From NCBI GenBank assembly GCA_023230795.1, contig JALNWR010000053.1, positions 1-14,024 of the forward strand: DNA of 14,024 bases, in the 5' to 3' direction. Below, in pieces: positions 1 to 7,282 of this stretch (positions are counted from its first letter, which is position 1; the number at the start of each line of letters is the position of its first letter). The notes beneath the pieces are model-generated. The model did not search any database and was not told where the DNA came from. It saw nothing but the letters and a program-made list of their open reading frames with translations. This DNA comes from Candidatus Cloacimonadota bacterium. GTDB lineage: Bacteria > Cloacimonadota > Cloacimonadia > Cloacimonadales > Cloacimonadaceae. Both the position numbers and the translations under genes were made by a program.

Positions 1-1311
1 AGTAGAGGAAAATACCGGCCAGATCACCTGATCCACACCCATCACTATGGAATCCCGGTGGCAGTATCCCTCTTCACGATAGCGGTGGATATTCTCCAGA
101 ACCACGATGGCGTTATCCACCACCATACCCACCACGATGATAAAGCCAAAGATAGTCAAATTATTTAAAGTGATATCAAAATAAGGGATTATGATAAAGG
201 CAATCAGGATAGAAAGTGGAATGCCAAAAGAGGCCAGAAGCGCATTGCGCCAGCCCAAGAAGATAAACAGAGCTGAAAAGACCAATAGAATACCGATCAA
301 AGCGCTCTTGCCTAAGGCGTTGATGCCGTTTTTCACATCTATAGAACCATCATTGCGCACACTGACTTCTATGCCGGGGACGGATTTCTCAAATTCAGTA
401 ACGTACTCGCGCACTTCTTCAATGATGGAGATGATATTGCCGCTGCCCTTTTTGTATAAGAAGATAGACACGGAGGATTCACCATTGAGCTTGGCATAAG
501 AAAGTGGCTTTTCCAAAGTATCCCGCACTGTGGCCACATCCGAAACTTTGATCGAACGGCCACTGGGATCAGACAGCAGGATCAGCTCTTTAAGCTCATC
601 CAGATCACTGAATTCACCTAAAGTCCGCACCAGGAATTCCAGTTTACCAAAGCGGGCTGACCCGCCGGGGATATTGAGATTTCGAGAACCCAGAGCGGCT
701 GAGATATCATTCAAGCTGAGCCCATAAGCATCCAGGCGGTCTTGATCTACATCTACCCAAATCTGCTTTTCGCGAGCACCTACAGTCTCGGTTTTGGAGA
801 TATCGGTGATATTGCGCAGGCCGTCTTCCAGATTCTCCGCTATCTCTCTGAGCGCCATAGCAGACATGCCTTTGCCATTTACCGCTACCTGCGCGATGGG
901 ATTCAGCTCCCGCATGCTCAGACGGACGATCATGGGGTCCAGAGCATCCTTGGGCAGGTCTGTAACCTTGGCTACTTCACGGCTCACCCTATCAAAAGCT
1001 TCGTCAGGTGAAACCCCCGTAGTAAATACCACGCGGATGGTAGCACGGCCTTCCTGAGCGGTAGCCGAAATGTAATCCAGATCGTCCAGATCACTAAGTT
1101 CCAGCTCCAGCTTGCGCACGATAAGCTGCTCTATTTCAGCAGGAGAGACTCCTGGATAAACCACTACCACCAAGGTGGTGCCAAAATCCACTGCGGGGAA
1201 CTCTTCCCTGGGTAGATTGACCATGGAGATAAGCCCAAAGACAAATATGGCCAAGGTGAGCATATTCACCAGGATCGAGTATTTTAACGAAGTTTCTGCA
1301 ACGGAAAACAT
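1..1311 (-). CDS. RND-family efflux pump, inner-membrane subunit (N-terminal 437 residues, truncated by window edge)
   Basis: I translated this by hand from the minus strand. It is open from an ATG at 1311 to the left edge, so the C-terminal half is missing. The start MFSVAETSLKYSILVN, the first membrane helix (about residues 13-31), the NLPREEFPAVDF segment and the following porter domain are typical of AcrB/MdtB-like (HAE1) proton-driven exporters. A run of membrane helices begins near residue 330. The helix-4 proton-relay motif reads GMVVDNAIVVLENI: D399 matches AcrB Asp407, but the next position is Asn400 where AcrB has Asp408. The start lies 3 bases after the adaptor stop and has no clear Shine-Dalgarno, so translation is probably coupled. 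With the adaptor and TolC-like protein it should form an envelope-spanning pump. The substrate cannot be told from sequence. Confidence 0.93.
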   Translation of the reverse strand, partial: MFSVAETSLKYSILVNMLTLAIFVFGLISMVNLPREEFPAVDFGTTLVVVVYPGVSPAEIEQLIVRKLELELSDLDDLDYISATAQEGRATIRVVFTTGVSPDEAFDRVSREVAKVTDLPKDALDPMIVRLSMRELNPIAQVAVNGKGMSAMALREIAENLEDGLRNITDISKTETVGAREKQIWVDVDQDRLDAYGLSLNDISAALGSRNLNIPGGSARFGKLEFLVRTLGEFSDLDELKELILLSDPSGRSIKVSDVATVRDTLEKPLSYAKLNGESSVSIFLYKKGSGNIISIIEEVREYVTEFEKSVPGIEVSVRNDGSIDVKNGINALGKSALIGILLVFSALFIFLGWRNALLASFGIPLSILIAFIIIPYFDITLNNLTIFGFIIVVGMVVDNAIVVLENIHRYREEGYCHRDSIVMGVDQVIWPVFSST

Positions 1312-1314
1312 AGC

Positions 1315-2394
1315 TTAATTCCGGATATTTACGGCAGAGCCGTCTTCAAGGTTTTCGCTGCCGGAAATCACTATCCTGTCTCCTGCTTCCACTCCATCAA
1401 TAATTTCTACAAAGGCAGAGATGCTTCTTCCCAGAGTGACTTCATGCTTTTCGGCGAATATCTTCTCGCCATCTTCCCGCACTACATATAAGTAGTTCTT
1501 ATCATACTGATTCTCGATATTGGCGATTTCGGTATAGAGTAGATTGCGGTAGGTGTTGGCTTTGATCCTGGCAGAAACTACCATGCCGGGAAGGAGGCCT
1601 TTTCCGCCTGAGATTACAAGCTCCACAGGATAGTTTGAACTACCGAGCATGGGGCGTATGCCCAAGCCTTGCACTTTGGCAGGATACTCTTTGCCCTGGT
1701 GCCTCACAATGGCGCTTTGTCCCTCTTTGATCTTACCAATCTGGCTCTCCCCCACGCCTGTTTTCAGGATAAGGGTGCTGGCATCGGTGATGCTTACCAC
1801 GGGCGCTCCGGGGGCTATGTATTGTCCCAAAGATACATGTAGCTGCGAAATGCGTCCCTTCTCCGGAGCCAGAAGATAGGAATTGTTATAGGCCATGCGG
1901 GCAGATTCCAGAGCAGCCTGAGCGCCGTCAAAGCCAGCTTTGGCATTTCTGAAGGCAGAGACTGCGCTGCTGTATTCCGCTTCTGAGATCAGGTTTTGCT
2001 CTCTGGAGCTGGTAGCATAATCCAGATTCCGCTGTACGTTTTCCAGGCTTGATTCTGCTGCAAAGAAAGCCGTCTCGGCCTGCTGCAGGCGTATCTTCAA
2101 GACTTCATTTTCCACCATTCCCAAGCGTTCGCCTTGCTCCACCTGGTCACCCAGACTCTTGTAAAGTTCCAATACCCTACCGGCGCTTTCGGAGCTCATC
2201 ACTATATCGGTGATGCCTTCCAGTTTGCCGGAGACTCTGATATACTCATCCACATCACGCAGGGTCAGCTCTTCTACCATCACAGCTTGACGGTCATCAT
2301 TGCGGGATGAGCGGGGGGATTCGTTAGTTTCTTTTTTACCACAGGCGCCAAGGCTCAGAATGAGCAATAGAGCTAATATATATTGTATCTTCAA
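1315..2394 (-). CDS. Periplasmic adaptor (HlyD/MFP family) of RND efflux pump, lipoprotein
   Basis: This 359-residue protein is the membrane fusion subunit linking the RND pump to the TolC-like channel. It begins with a lipoprotein signal: a hydrophobic run, then the lipobox LGAC with Cys18, so it should be lipid-anchored in the periplasm. The order of parts fits the family: a lipoyl-like half near residues 60-95 (GRVLELYKSLGDQVEQGE), an alpha-helical hairpin about 96-165, the second lipoyl half (LLAPEKGRISQLHVSLGQYI), a beta-barrel, and a membrane-proximal domain at the end. The start codon is TTG (minus strand of CAA at 2392-2394), preceded by GGAGG four bases upstream. Only this start keeps the signal peptide intact. 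It lies 12 bases after the tolC-like stop and 3 bases before the pump start, as in one operon. Confidence 0.93.
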   Translation of the reverse strand: MKIQYILALLLILSLGACGKKETNESPRSSRNDDRQAVMVEELTLRDVDEYIRVSGKLEGITDIVMSSESAGRVLELYKSLGDQVEQGERLGMVENEVLKIRLQQAETAFFAAESSLENVQRNLDYATSSREQNLISEAEYSSAVSAFRNAKAGFDGAQAALESARMAYNNSYLLAPEKGRISQLHVSLGQYIAPGAPVVSITDASTLILKTGVGESQIGKIKEGQSAIVRHQGKEYPAKVQGLGIRPMLGSSNYPVELVISGGKGLLPGMVVSARIKANTYRNLLYTEIANIENQYDKNYLYVVREDGEKIFAEKHEVTLGRSISAFVEIIDGVEAGDRIVISGSENLEDGSAVNIRN

Positions 2395-2406
2395 GATTCC
2401 TCCATC

Positions 2407-3747
2407 TTATTGAGTAAACATAGTGCTGAGCAGTTCTTCGTCGTCACTGCCCAAGAGTGAGAGCAGATTCAAGCGAGCTTTCAGAAAATCGTAATAGGCT
2501 TTTGCATGAGCCATGCGGGCGGCAGAGAGCATCAGCTCTGCGTCCATCAGCTCCAGGGTGGATATCATATTCAAGCGAAAGCGTTCGCTAAGCTGGGCAT
2601 ACATATCTTCTGTGATGCTCAGTGATAATTGGGCATTTTTTACAGACCTGGCACTGCTGATCAGATTGATAGTAGCCGCTTCCAGGCCCAGATCGATGCC
2701 ATCTTTGGCAGATTCCACTGCATAGGCAGCCTTCTGCGCTTCATAGTGGGCCTGGCGACTTTTGGCATAATTCCCCACTTGGGGCAATAGCGGAACCGAA
2801 AGATTGAGCATGATCTGATTGCTGGCTTCAAATTCATAGCGATCGATGCCGTTTTCATCGTAAGACCTGCTTCCCACCAAAGTAAGGCTGGGCCAAAATG
2901 ATGCGTTGGCAATCTTGTACGCCCTCTGAGATATCTCTGTACTTTTATCCAATATTTTAAGGTTCTGATTTTCCCTTTGGGCCAGGCTGTAAGCCCGGTC
3001 TTGAAAGCTCCGAATCTGCTGCTGGTCCAGCTGGCTCAAGCGCTGAATCTCTGCCACATCAAGCTCGATATCCTCCGGCATCAGTGGCTGCGAAGAGCCC
3101 AGATAATTCATAAAATCCCTTATCGCCAGGTCATAGGCCGTCTGCGATTGCAAAAGGGCTATGTCTTTATTGGCAAGACTTGCCTGAAAGCGCAGATGAT
3201 CCGCCCTGGAGAGGATTCCGCTCTCCAATTTGAGATCGGCCAAAGCCAGATTCTGTACGGCCTGCTCATGCTCTCTGATGGCGATATCAAGGATGTCCTT
3301 TAGCTGTAAAACCGCATAATACTTCTTCTCCACTTCTGCCTTTAGCTGAAGCTCCTGCATCTGCAGGCTGAGGTCTGCCATCTGGTAAGAAGCCGAGGCG
3401 ATCTTGTATGCCTGATACAGCCTGCCCCCCATAAAAAGCGGTTGAGAAAGATTCAAAGCCAAAGAGCGTTGATCTTTATTCATGGTAACATTTTGTCCGC
3501 CTACAGGTATGCTGCGAGCGGGGTCCATATACAAAAGTGTCCCACCCAGGCTGAGATTCGGCAGAAAAGAGGATATTGCGTTAGTCTTGCTCCATTTTGC
3601 CGCCTCAAGGGCAGCCTTTTCTCCCTGATATTCCTGATTTTGCTGCAAAGCCATTGTCTTAGCAGCGTCCAGACCTATAGTCCGGGTCTCCTGAGCAGAT
3701 AGACTTAACATGCACAGGAGCGTGATAATGGTGATATATCTTGGCAT
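2407..3747 (-). CDS. TolC-family outer-membrane efflux protein
   Basis: This is the outer-membrane channel of the pump, about 446 residues. The open frame extends upstream to 3807, but I choose the ATG at 3745-3747 for two reasons. It is preceded by AAGGAGA with a 7-base spacer, and it starts a clean signal peptide (MPRYITIITLLCMLSLSA, cleavage likely before Gln19). The mature protein is largely amphipathic helix with the two-fold repeat expected of OEP/TolC proteins: TIGLDAAKTMALQQN near the N-terminus opens the first repeat, and a long helical C-terminal half closes with ELMDAELMLSAARMAHAKAYYDFLKARLNLL, here split for reading as ELMDAELMLSAARMAHAK and AYYDFLKARLNLL. It is the first gene of the operon and is followed by the adaptor and pump, which fixes its role better than sequence alone. 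Confidence 0.92.
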   Translation of the reverse strand: MPRYITIITLLCMLSLSAQETRTIGLDAAKTMALQQNQEYQGEKAALEAAKWSKTNAISSFLPNLSLGGTLLYMDPARSIPVGGQNVTMNKDQRSLALNLSQPLFMGGRLYQAYKIASASYQMADLSLQMQELQLKAEVEKKYYAVLQLKDILDIAIREHEQAVQNLALADLKLESGILSRADHLRFQASLANKDIALLQSQTAYDLAIRDFMNYLGSSQPLMPEDIELDVAEIQRLSQLDQQQIRSFQDRAYSLAQRENQNLKILDKSTEISQRAYKIANASFWPSLTLVGSRSYDENGIDRYEFEASNQIMLNLSVPLLPQVGNYAKSRQAHYEAQKAAYAVESAKDGIDLGLEAATINLISSARSVKNAQLSLSITEDMYAQLSERFRLNMISTLELMDAELMLSAARMAHAKAYYDFLKARLNLLSLLGSDDEELLSTMFTQ

Positions 3748-3852
3748 CAATAATCTCCTTGGGTCCAAACCGCCGGAGCCTGAAGCCCAAATTTGCAGCC
3801 TGTGCAAACGAAAGCCGCCCGGCAGCCCCTGTCAATTTTACAAGGTAATACA

Positions 3853-3880
3853 AAGATAAGTTAATCTGCTTTTCTGACAA
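3853..3880 (-). promoter_or_regulatory. Candidate promoter of the efflux operon
   Basis: On the minus strand, TTGTCA (3875-3880) is followed by a 16-base spacer and TATCTT (3853-3858), which continues as TATCTTTG. Read another way it is TTG-N19-TAnnTTTG, the pattern described for Bacteroidetes primary sigma factors. Transcription would start near 3846 and give a leader of about 100 bases before the tolC-like ATG. That leader holds a small hairpin, TTTGCA/TGCAAA with a 5-base loop, at 3792-3808. No experimental support is available. Confidence 0.45.
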
Positions 3881-3992
3881 GGTATATTTTTCTTTAAGCC
3901 TGCTCTTTTTTGATCGCTTATTGCTTACCCATCAGAATTTCATTGACAGAGATTCCATAGCCTAAAAGCTGAATTTTAAGGAAACATTAGAT

Positions 3993-5552
3993 ATGAATAA
4001 ACAGCTTAATCTGCTTTTGGGACTGGATAAGATTTTTGAGCTGATCGAAGTCCCCTCGGATTTTATAGCGTCTGTGAAGCGCAATAAACTCCGCCATCAG
4101 CGCTTGAATGCCGACGAAATCAAACAAGCTTATCAAAGGCGAGCTCTATTGCTGAGCCTGCTCCAGGACGAAAAGCACCCGAAATGGGAAAGCCTGCTGG
4201 CACCTATTGCAGAGCTATATCCCGCTATGTACCACAATGCAAAGCTCAGTATCCACGAGATTTTCGAGCTCAAAAGCTTCGTCTGGAACTATCAGGCCTT
4301 GCGCGCATACATGCTCCAAACTAAGCTCTCAAGCTATGATATCCCCGACCTGAACGAGCTTTTTGAGCTTTTGGACCCAGATGGCGGTAAAATCCCTTAT
4401 TTCCGGCTTTCTACGGCCTATAGCAAAAAGCTGGCCAAGCTGGATGGCCTCCGTCAGGCCTTATCTTTAAAGCTAAAACACAGCCGGCAGGAGCTGCTGA
4501 ATGAAGCCAGAGACCAGCTGAATCTGCCCCAGCTCAAAGCAGAATTTGTCCTCGCCCGGCAGCAGCAGGATTTGATCGATATTGTCACCCGCAGCAAGTA
4601 CTTCGTTCTGAATAGAGAAAGCGTTGCCAATCTCGGTTTTAGCCTGGCTGATAACGACGGGACAAACGAGCTGAAACGCCAGATCGCAGAGGCCAACCAG
4701 GCCATCAGCGCTGAGGAAGAGTGCGTACTGGAGCAGCTTTCAGATGAGATTTCAGAGCATTATCCTGCTTTGGAGCAGGCGGTGAAAACCGTAAAAGAAC
4801 TGGGCTGGGATTACGCTTTGGCAGATTTTGCTCTGCGTTATGACTGCTGCATCCCCCGCCTGGGTAAAGAGATCAAGCTGAAGAAAGCTCGCAATCTGCC
4901 CTTGCAGCTCAGCCTGGAAGCCAGCAAAAGGCCATATCAGAAACTGGACTTGAGCTTTATTGCGACAGCCAATCTCATTACCGGACCCAATATGGGCGGC
5001 AAGACCAGCATCCTCAAATGCCTGGCTCAGTGCGCTTTCCTGCTCAAATATGCCATCCCCCTGCCCGCTGAATCCGCTACGCTCCCGCTTTACGACTTTA
5101 TTTATTACAATCATGCTACTCAGACGGATAACCTATCTTCCTTTGGGGCCGAGGTAGTGGATTTTACCAGAGCATTGCAGCAAGACGGGCGCGGACTCTT
5201 TCTTCTGGATGAATTTGCCAAAGGCACCAATCCGCGCGAAGGTGAAGCCTTGGCTACAGCCGTGATCTCTTATCTGCTGCAAAGCTTTCACACCACTATT
5301 GCCGCCACTCATTTCAGTGCTCCGGCGCAGTTAAAAATGGTGGGCCAATATCAGATCAAAGGCATAGACAGCAGTTTTGGCCACCATCTGAATGATGATC
5401 TAGAAGACAGACTGATCGCTCTGGCCAAGGCCATGGACTACAGCCTGATCAGTCTTTCTGATCACAAAACCGTGCCTATGGATGCACTTAAGATTGCCAA
5501 AATCCTGGGCTTACCAGATGAAATATTAGATATGATCCCCCCAAAATATTAG
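3993..5552 (+). CDS. MutS-related ATPase lacking the mismatch-recognition domain
   Basis: This 519-residue protein has the ABC-type ATPase domain (domain V) of the MutS family at its C-terminus: Walker A GPNMGGKT at residues 331-338, Walker B LLDEFAKGTNPREG with Asp406-Glu407, and the switch His440 in ATHFSAP. Residues 1-330 are mostly helical, like the MutS core/lever region. The N-terminal mismatch-binding domain with its Phe-x-Glu motif is absent, and there is no Smr nuclease domain as in MutS2. It is therefore neither a canonical MutS nor MutS2. Small MutS-like ATPases of this sort are known next to amino-acid aminomutase genes in fermenting bacteria, but no such genes are in view here. 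The start has TAAGGAAA at 3977-3984. The HD-phosphohydrolase gene follows 78 bases later on the same strand. The specific role is unknown. Confidence 0.85.
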   Translation: MNKQLNLLLGLDKIFELIEVPSDFIASVKRNKLRHQRLNADEIKQAYQRRALLLSLLQDEKHPKWESLLAPIAELYPAMYHNAKLSIHEIFELKSFVWNYQALRAYMLQTKLSSYDIPDLNELFELLDPDGGKIPYFRLSTAYSKKLAKLDGLRQALSLKLKHSRQELLNEARDQLNLPQLKAEFVLARQQQDLIDIVTRSKYFVLNRESVANLGFSLADNDGTNELKRQIAEANQAISAEEECVLEQLSDEISEHYPALEQAVKTVKELGWDYALADFALRYDCCIPRLGKEIKLKKARNLPLQLSLEASKRPYQKLDLSFIATANLITGPNMGGKTSILKCLAQCAFLLKYAIPLPAESATLPLYDFIYYNHATQTDNLSSFGAEVVDFTRALQQDGRGLFLLDEFAKGTNPREGEALATAVISYLLQSFHTTIAATHFSAPAQLKMVGQYQIKGIDSSFGHHLNDDLEDRLIALAKAMDYSLISLSDHKTVPMDALKIAKILGLPDEILDMIPPKY

Positions 5553-5569
5553 AGGCGGGATAAACAAGA

Positions 5570-5610
5570 GCGGATGGTGCGCAGACAAGAATATGCACAG
5601 CGACCACCGC
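5570..5610 (+). other. Imperfect hairpin between the MutS-like and HD genes
   Basis: GCGG-A-TGGT-G-CGC (5570-5582) can pair with GCG-ACCA-CCGC (5600-5610), giving 11 base pairs with two single-base bulges and a loop of 17 bases. It ends 5 bases before the AAGGAG (5616-5621) of the downstream gene and has no U-tract, so it is not an intrinsic terminator. It could affect RNA stability or translation of the HD gene. The function is inferred only from position. Confidence 0.35.
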
Positions 5611-5630
5611 AGATTAAGGAGAAATAATTT

Positions 5631-6437
5631 ATGAATAAATCAGTTAAACAACAGCAACTTGAGCGCAGAATCCTGAAACGTCTGGACGGCAAAGCTCTGA
5701 AAACCGCAGAACTGCTCTTTGCCGATCCCGAAATTCAGGCTTTGCAGGAATACGCCAATATAGTTTCGATCAAACGCCTGGGCTTCAACGACCATGGCCC
5801 CGTGCACACACGCACAGCCACCTTGAATAGCATCAAGATGTTCAAACTCTTAAATGATGCCGGGATCAAGATGCACTTGGAAAAAGAAAAAGTAGGCACG
5901 GCAGATGACTCATTGACGGGGATAATCCTGGCATCACTTTTGCACGACATGGGCATGTGCGTAGCTCGGGATTCGCATGAATTTCTCAGCATCCAGTTCG
6001 CTATGCCCTTTATCGACAAAATTTTGACAAAGACCCACAAAGAAGATGAATACCATATCAAAGCCGCCATCAAATCTATCGCAGTAGAAGGCATCTTCGG
6101 GCACATGGCGACCCAGACCATCCACTCTCTGGAAGCAGGATTGGTGCTGATCGGAGATGGCAGCGATATGGAAAAAGGCAGAGCCAGAATTCCGGCCATG
6201 CTCTCCACCAGACCGCGCATCGGAGATATTCACCGCACCTCTGCCAGTGCTATCCAAAAAGTGCGCATCATCAAGGGAGAAGAAAAGCCCATCCGCATAG
6301 AAGTAGAGATGAACGCTTCTGTGGGATTCTTCCAGGTAGAAGAAGTCTTTTTCCCCAAGATCAAAATCAGCCCTGTGAAACCCTTTATCGAACTTTACGC
6401 TGGCGTGACCGATAGAGATATGCTAAAATATCTATAA
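5631..6437 (+). CDS. HD-superfamily metal-dependent phosphohydrolase (COG3294-like)
   Basis: This 268-residue cytoplasmic protein has no signal peptide or membrane helix. HD-domain metal ligands are visible: His55 and His59 in FNDHGPVHTR, the signature His105-Asp106 in LLHDMGM, and His116 in RDSHEF. Further on come SLEAGLVLIGDGSDMEKGRARIP, here read as SLEAGLVLIGDGSD then MEKGRARIP, and the conserved tail IHRTSASAIQKVRI...KPIRIEVEMNASVGFFQVEEVF, with the stretches IHRTSASAIQKV and IEVEMNASVGFFQ as key parts. This layout is what I recall for the COG3294 group of HD phosphatases/phosphodiesterases, mostly seen in archaea and some deep bacterial lineages. The true substrate is unknown; a nucleotide or phosphodiester is likely by family. 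AAGGAG at 5616-5621 supports the ATG. It probably shares a transcript with the MutS-like gene upstream. Confidence 0.82.
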   Translation: MNKSVKQQQLERRILKRLDGKALKTAELLFADPEIQALQEYANIVSIKRLGFNDHGPVHTRTATLNSIKMFKLLNDAGIKMHLEKEKVGTADDSLTGIILASLLHDMGMCVARDSHEFLSIQFAMPFIDKILTKTHKEDEYHIKAAIKSIAVEGIFGHMATQTIHSLEAGLVLIGDGSDMEKGRARIPAMLSTRPRIGDIHRTSASAIQKVRIIKGEEKPIRIEVEMNASVGFFQVEEVFFPKIKISPVKPFIELYAGVTDRDMLKYL

Positions 6438-6439
6438 GC

Positions 6440-6466
6440 TTGACAAATTTTCGTATGTGCTATTAC
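6440..6466 (+). promoter_or_regulatory. Candidate promoter upstream of rnpB
   Basis: TTGACA at 6440-6445 begins 3 bases after the stop of the HD gene. TATTAC at 6461-6466 follows with a 15-base spacer. Transcription would start about 110 bases before the rnpB 5' end and would need processing at P1. The spacing is short and the -10 match only fair. Confidence 0.3.
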
Positions 6467-6515
6467 TGTCAATCTGGATATTCTGCTTTTGAGCAAAATA
6501 GTCATAGTCCCTGAT

Positions 6516-6536
6516 ACGCATGATCTGCGTGTTTTT
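6516..6536 (+). terminator. Weak intrinsic terminator candidate after the HD gene
   Basis: ACGCA (6516-6520) and TGCGT (6526-6530) form a 5-bp stem with loop TGATC, followed by G and five T (6532-6536). The stem is short, so termination would be inefficient. If the 6440 promoter drives rnpB, this hairpin would lie inside that leader, so the two calls compete. Confidence 0.3.
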
Positions 6537-6584
6537 ACCAAGTCTGCGCAATCTGCGTGAAACACAAAAAATGTAACCAAGCTT

Positions 6585-6954
6585 CTTCCGCGGGAGCGAA
6601 AGATGTCTGCTGTGCCTTATGGGTGCAGAGGAAAGTCCGGACACCTTGGGCAGGATACTTCCTAACGGGAAGCTGCAGCAATGCAGAGATAGCTCCACAG
6701 AAACAAACCGCATGGTGCCCGTCTGGCGCCATGCAAGGGTGAAATGGTGGTGTAAGAGACCACCGGTGCCATTGGCGACAGTGGCAGCCAGGAATGCCTT
6801 ATCCGGTGCAATGCCAAATAGGGAAGCAATGGTGAGCCCACACCGCTTCTGGGTAGGCAGCTTGAGCCAGAGCGTGAGTTTTGGCCCAGAGGGATAGACA
6901 TCGGTCCCGGCTTGCCGGGACTACAGAATCCGGCTTATTGAACTCCCGTGGAAG
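6585..6954 (+). ncRNA. rnpB: RNase P RNA, bacterial type A
   Basis: This is the catalytic RNA that trims tRNA 5' leaders. The conserved core is present in order: GAGGAAAGTCCGG (6628-6640, P4 5' side), ACAGAAACAAACCGC (6697-6711), AAGGGTGAAATGGTG...TAAGAGACCACC (6735-6764), AAATAGGG (6817-6824), GGGTAGGC (6851-6858) and ACAGAATCCGGCTTAT (6923-6938, P4 3' side). The substrate-CCA-binding GGT of L15 is seen at 6831-6833. I set the ends by the P1 helix: CTTCCGCGGGAG (6585-6596) pairs with CTCCCGTGGAAG (6943-6954) over 12 bp with one G-U pair. The length of about 370 bases fits type A. The gene lies between the HD gene and rplM on the same strand. Confidence 0.96.
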
Positions 6955-6989
6955 ATTTACTTTTGGGCGGCAAATACAGTCTCCGCTCC

Positions 6990-7011
6990 TTAGCAGTAAA
7001 TTCGCTGCTAA
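6990..7011 (+). terminator. Possible rnpB 3' hairpin
   Basis: TTAGCAG (6990-6996) pairs with CTGCTAA (7005-7011) around an 8-base loop, 35 bases after the rnpB 3' end. The tail TTCGTTTTG is T-rich but not a clean U-tract. It may end or stabilise the rnpB transcript. Confidence 0.35.
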
Positions 7012-7022
7012 TTCGTTTTGAA

Positions 7023-7056
7023 CTCGAGTCCACTCGAGGCTTCGAGTCAGCTCGAG
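7023..7056. repeat. Phased cluster of CTCGAG palindromes
   Basis: CTCGAG occurs at 7023-7028, 7033-7038 and 7051-7056, with TTCGAG at 7041-7046. The spacings are 10, 8 and 10 bases. ACTCGA/TCGAGT (7032-7037 with 7042-7047) can form a hairpin with loop GGCT. Another TTCGAG lies at 7093-7098. The cluster sits in the non-coding gap 6955-7282 between rnpB and rplM, in which I find no convincing gene. Confidence 0.6.
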
Positions 7057-7221
7057 TCGAACACAAGTTAAAATCAAGTCTAATGTTTGGGCTTCGAGCC
7101 AGTTGTGGGCATGATTCTATTCCTGGCATTCCGGAGCAATAGGTATCAGCCTCCTGCCCGGCTCGAAAGATCAATCCGATCTGCTCCAAAGCAATAGAGC
7201 TTATCAGCGGCATGATTTTTC

Positions 7222-7264
7222 TTGACATTATCTGTATATTCAAAAATGTGGCATACTGTATAAA
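7222..7264 (+). promoter_or_regulatory. Candidate promoter region of rplM operon
   Basis: TTGACA at 7222-7227 is a perfect -35 hexamer, but the likely -10 boxes are badly spaced: TATATT (7235-7240) is too close, while CATACT (7252-7257) and TATAAA (7259-7264) are too far. Its place, just before the rplM Shine-Dalgarno AAAGGAG (7271-7277), suggests a promoter somewhere here. The exact elements are uncertain. Confidence 0.3.
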
Positions 7265-7282
7265 AATGGTAAAGGAGAATCA

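Noticed and set aside
191..1057. Plus-strand open frames in the left 1 kb
   Set aside because: They are antisense to the continuous RND pump frame, which has clear family motifs throughout.
3748..3807. Longer N-terminus for the TolC-like protein
   Set aside because: It would put 20 non-hydrophobic residues before the signal peptide. The internal ATG at 3747 has a good Shine-Dalgarno and starts the signal peptide cleanly.
3943..3971. TTGACA promoter for the MutS-like gene
   Set aside because: TTGACA at 3943-3948 is good, but 16-18 bases further on there is no A/T-rich -10 box (AAGCTG), so I did not list it.
3993..5552. Classic mismatch-repair MutS
   Set aside because: The mismatch-recognition domain is missing and the length is about 519 against 850 or more, so calling it mutS would mislead.
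6557..7243. Several open frames on both strands over and after rnpB
   Set aside because: They overlap the RNase P RNA or the CTCGAG cluster, lack ribosome-binding sites and show no protein-like composition.
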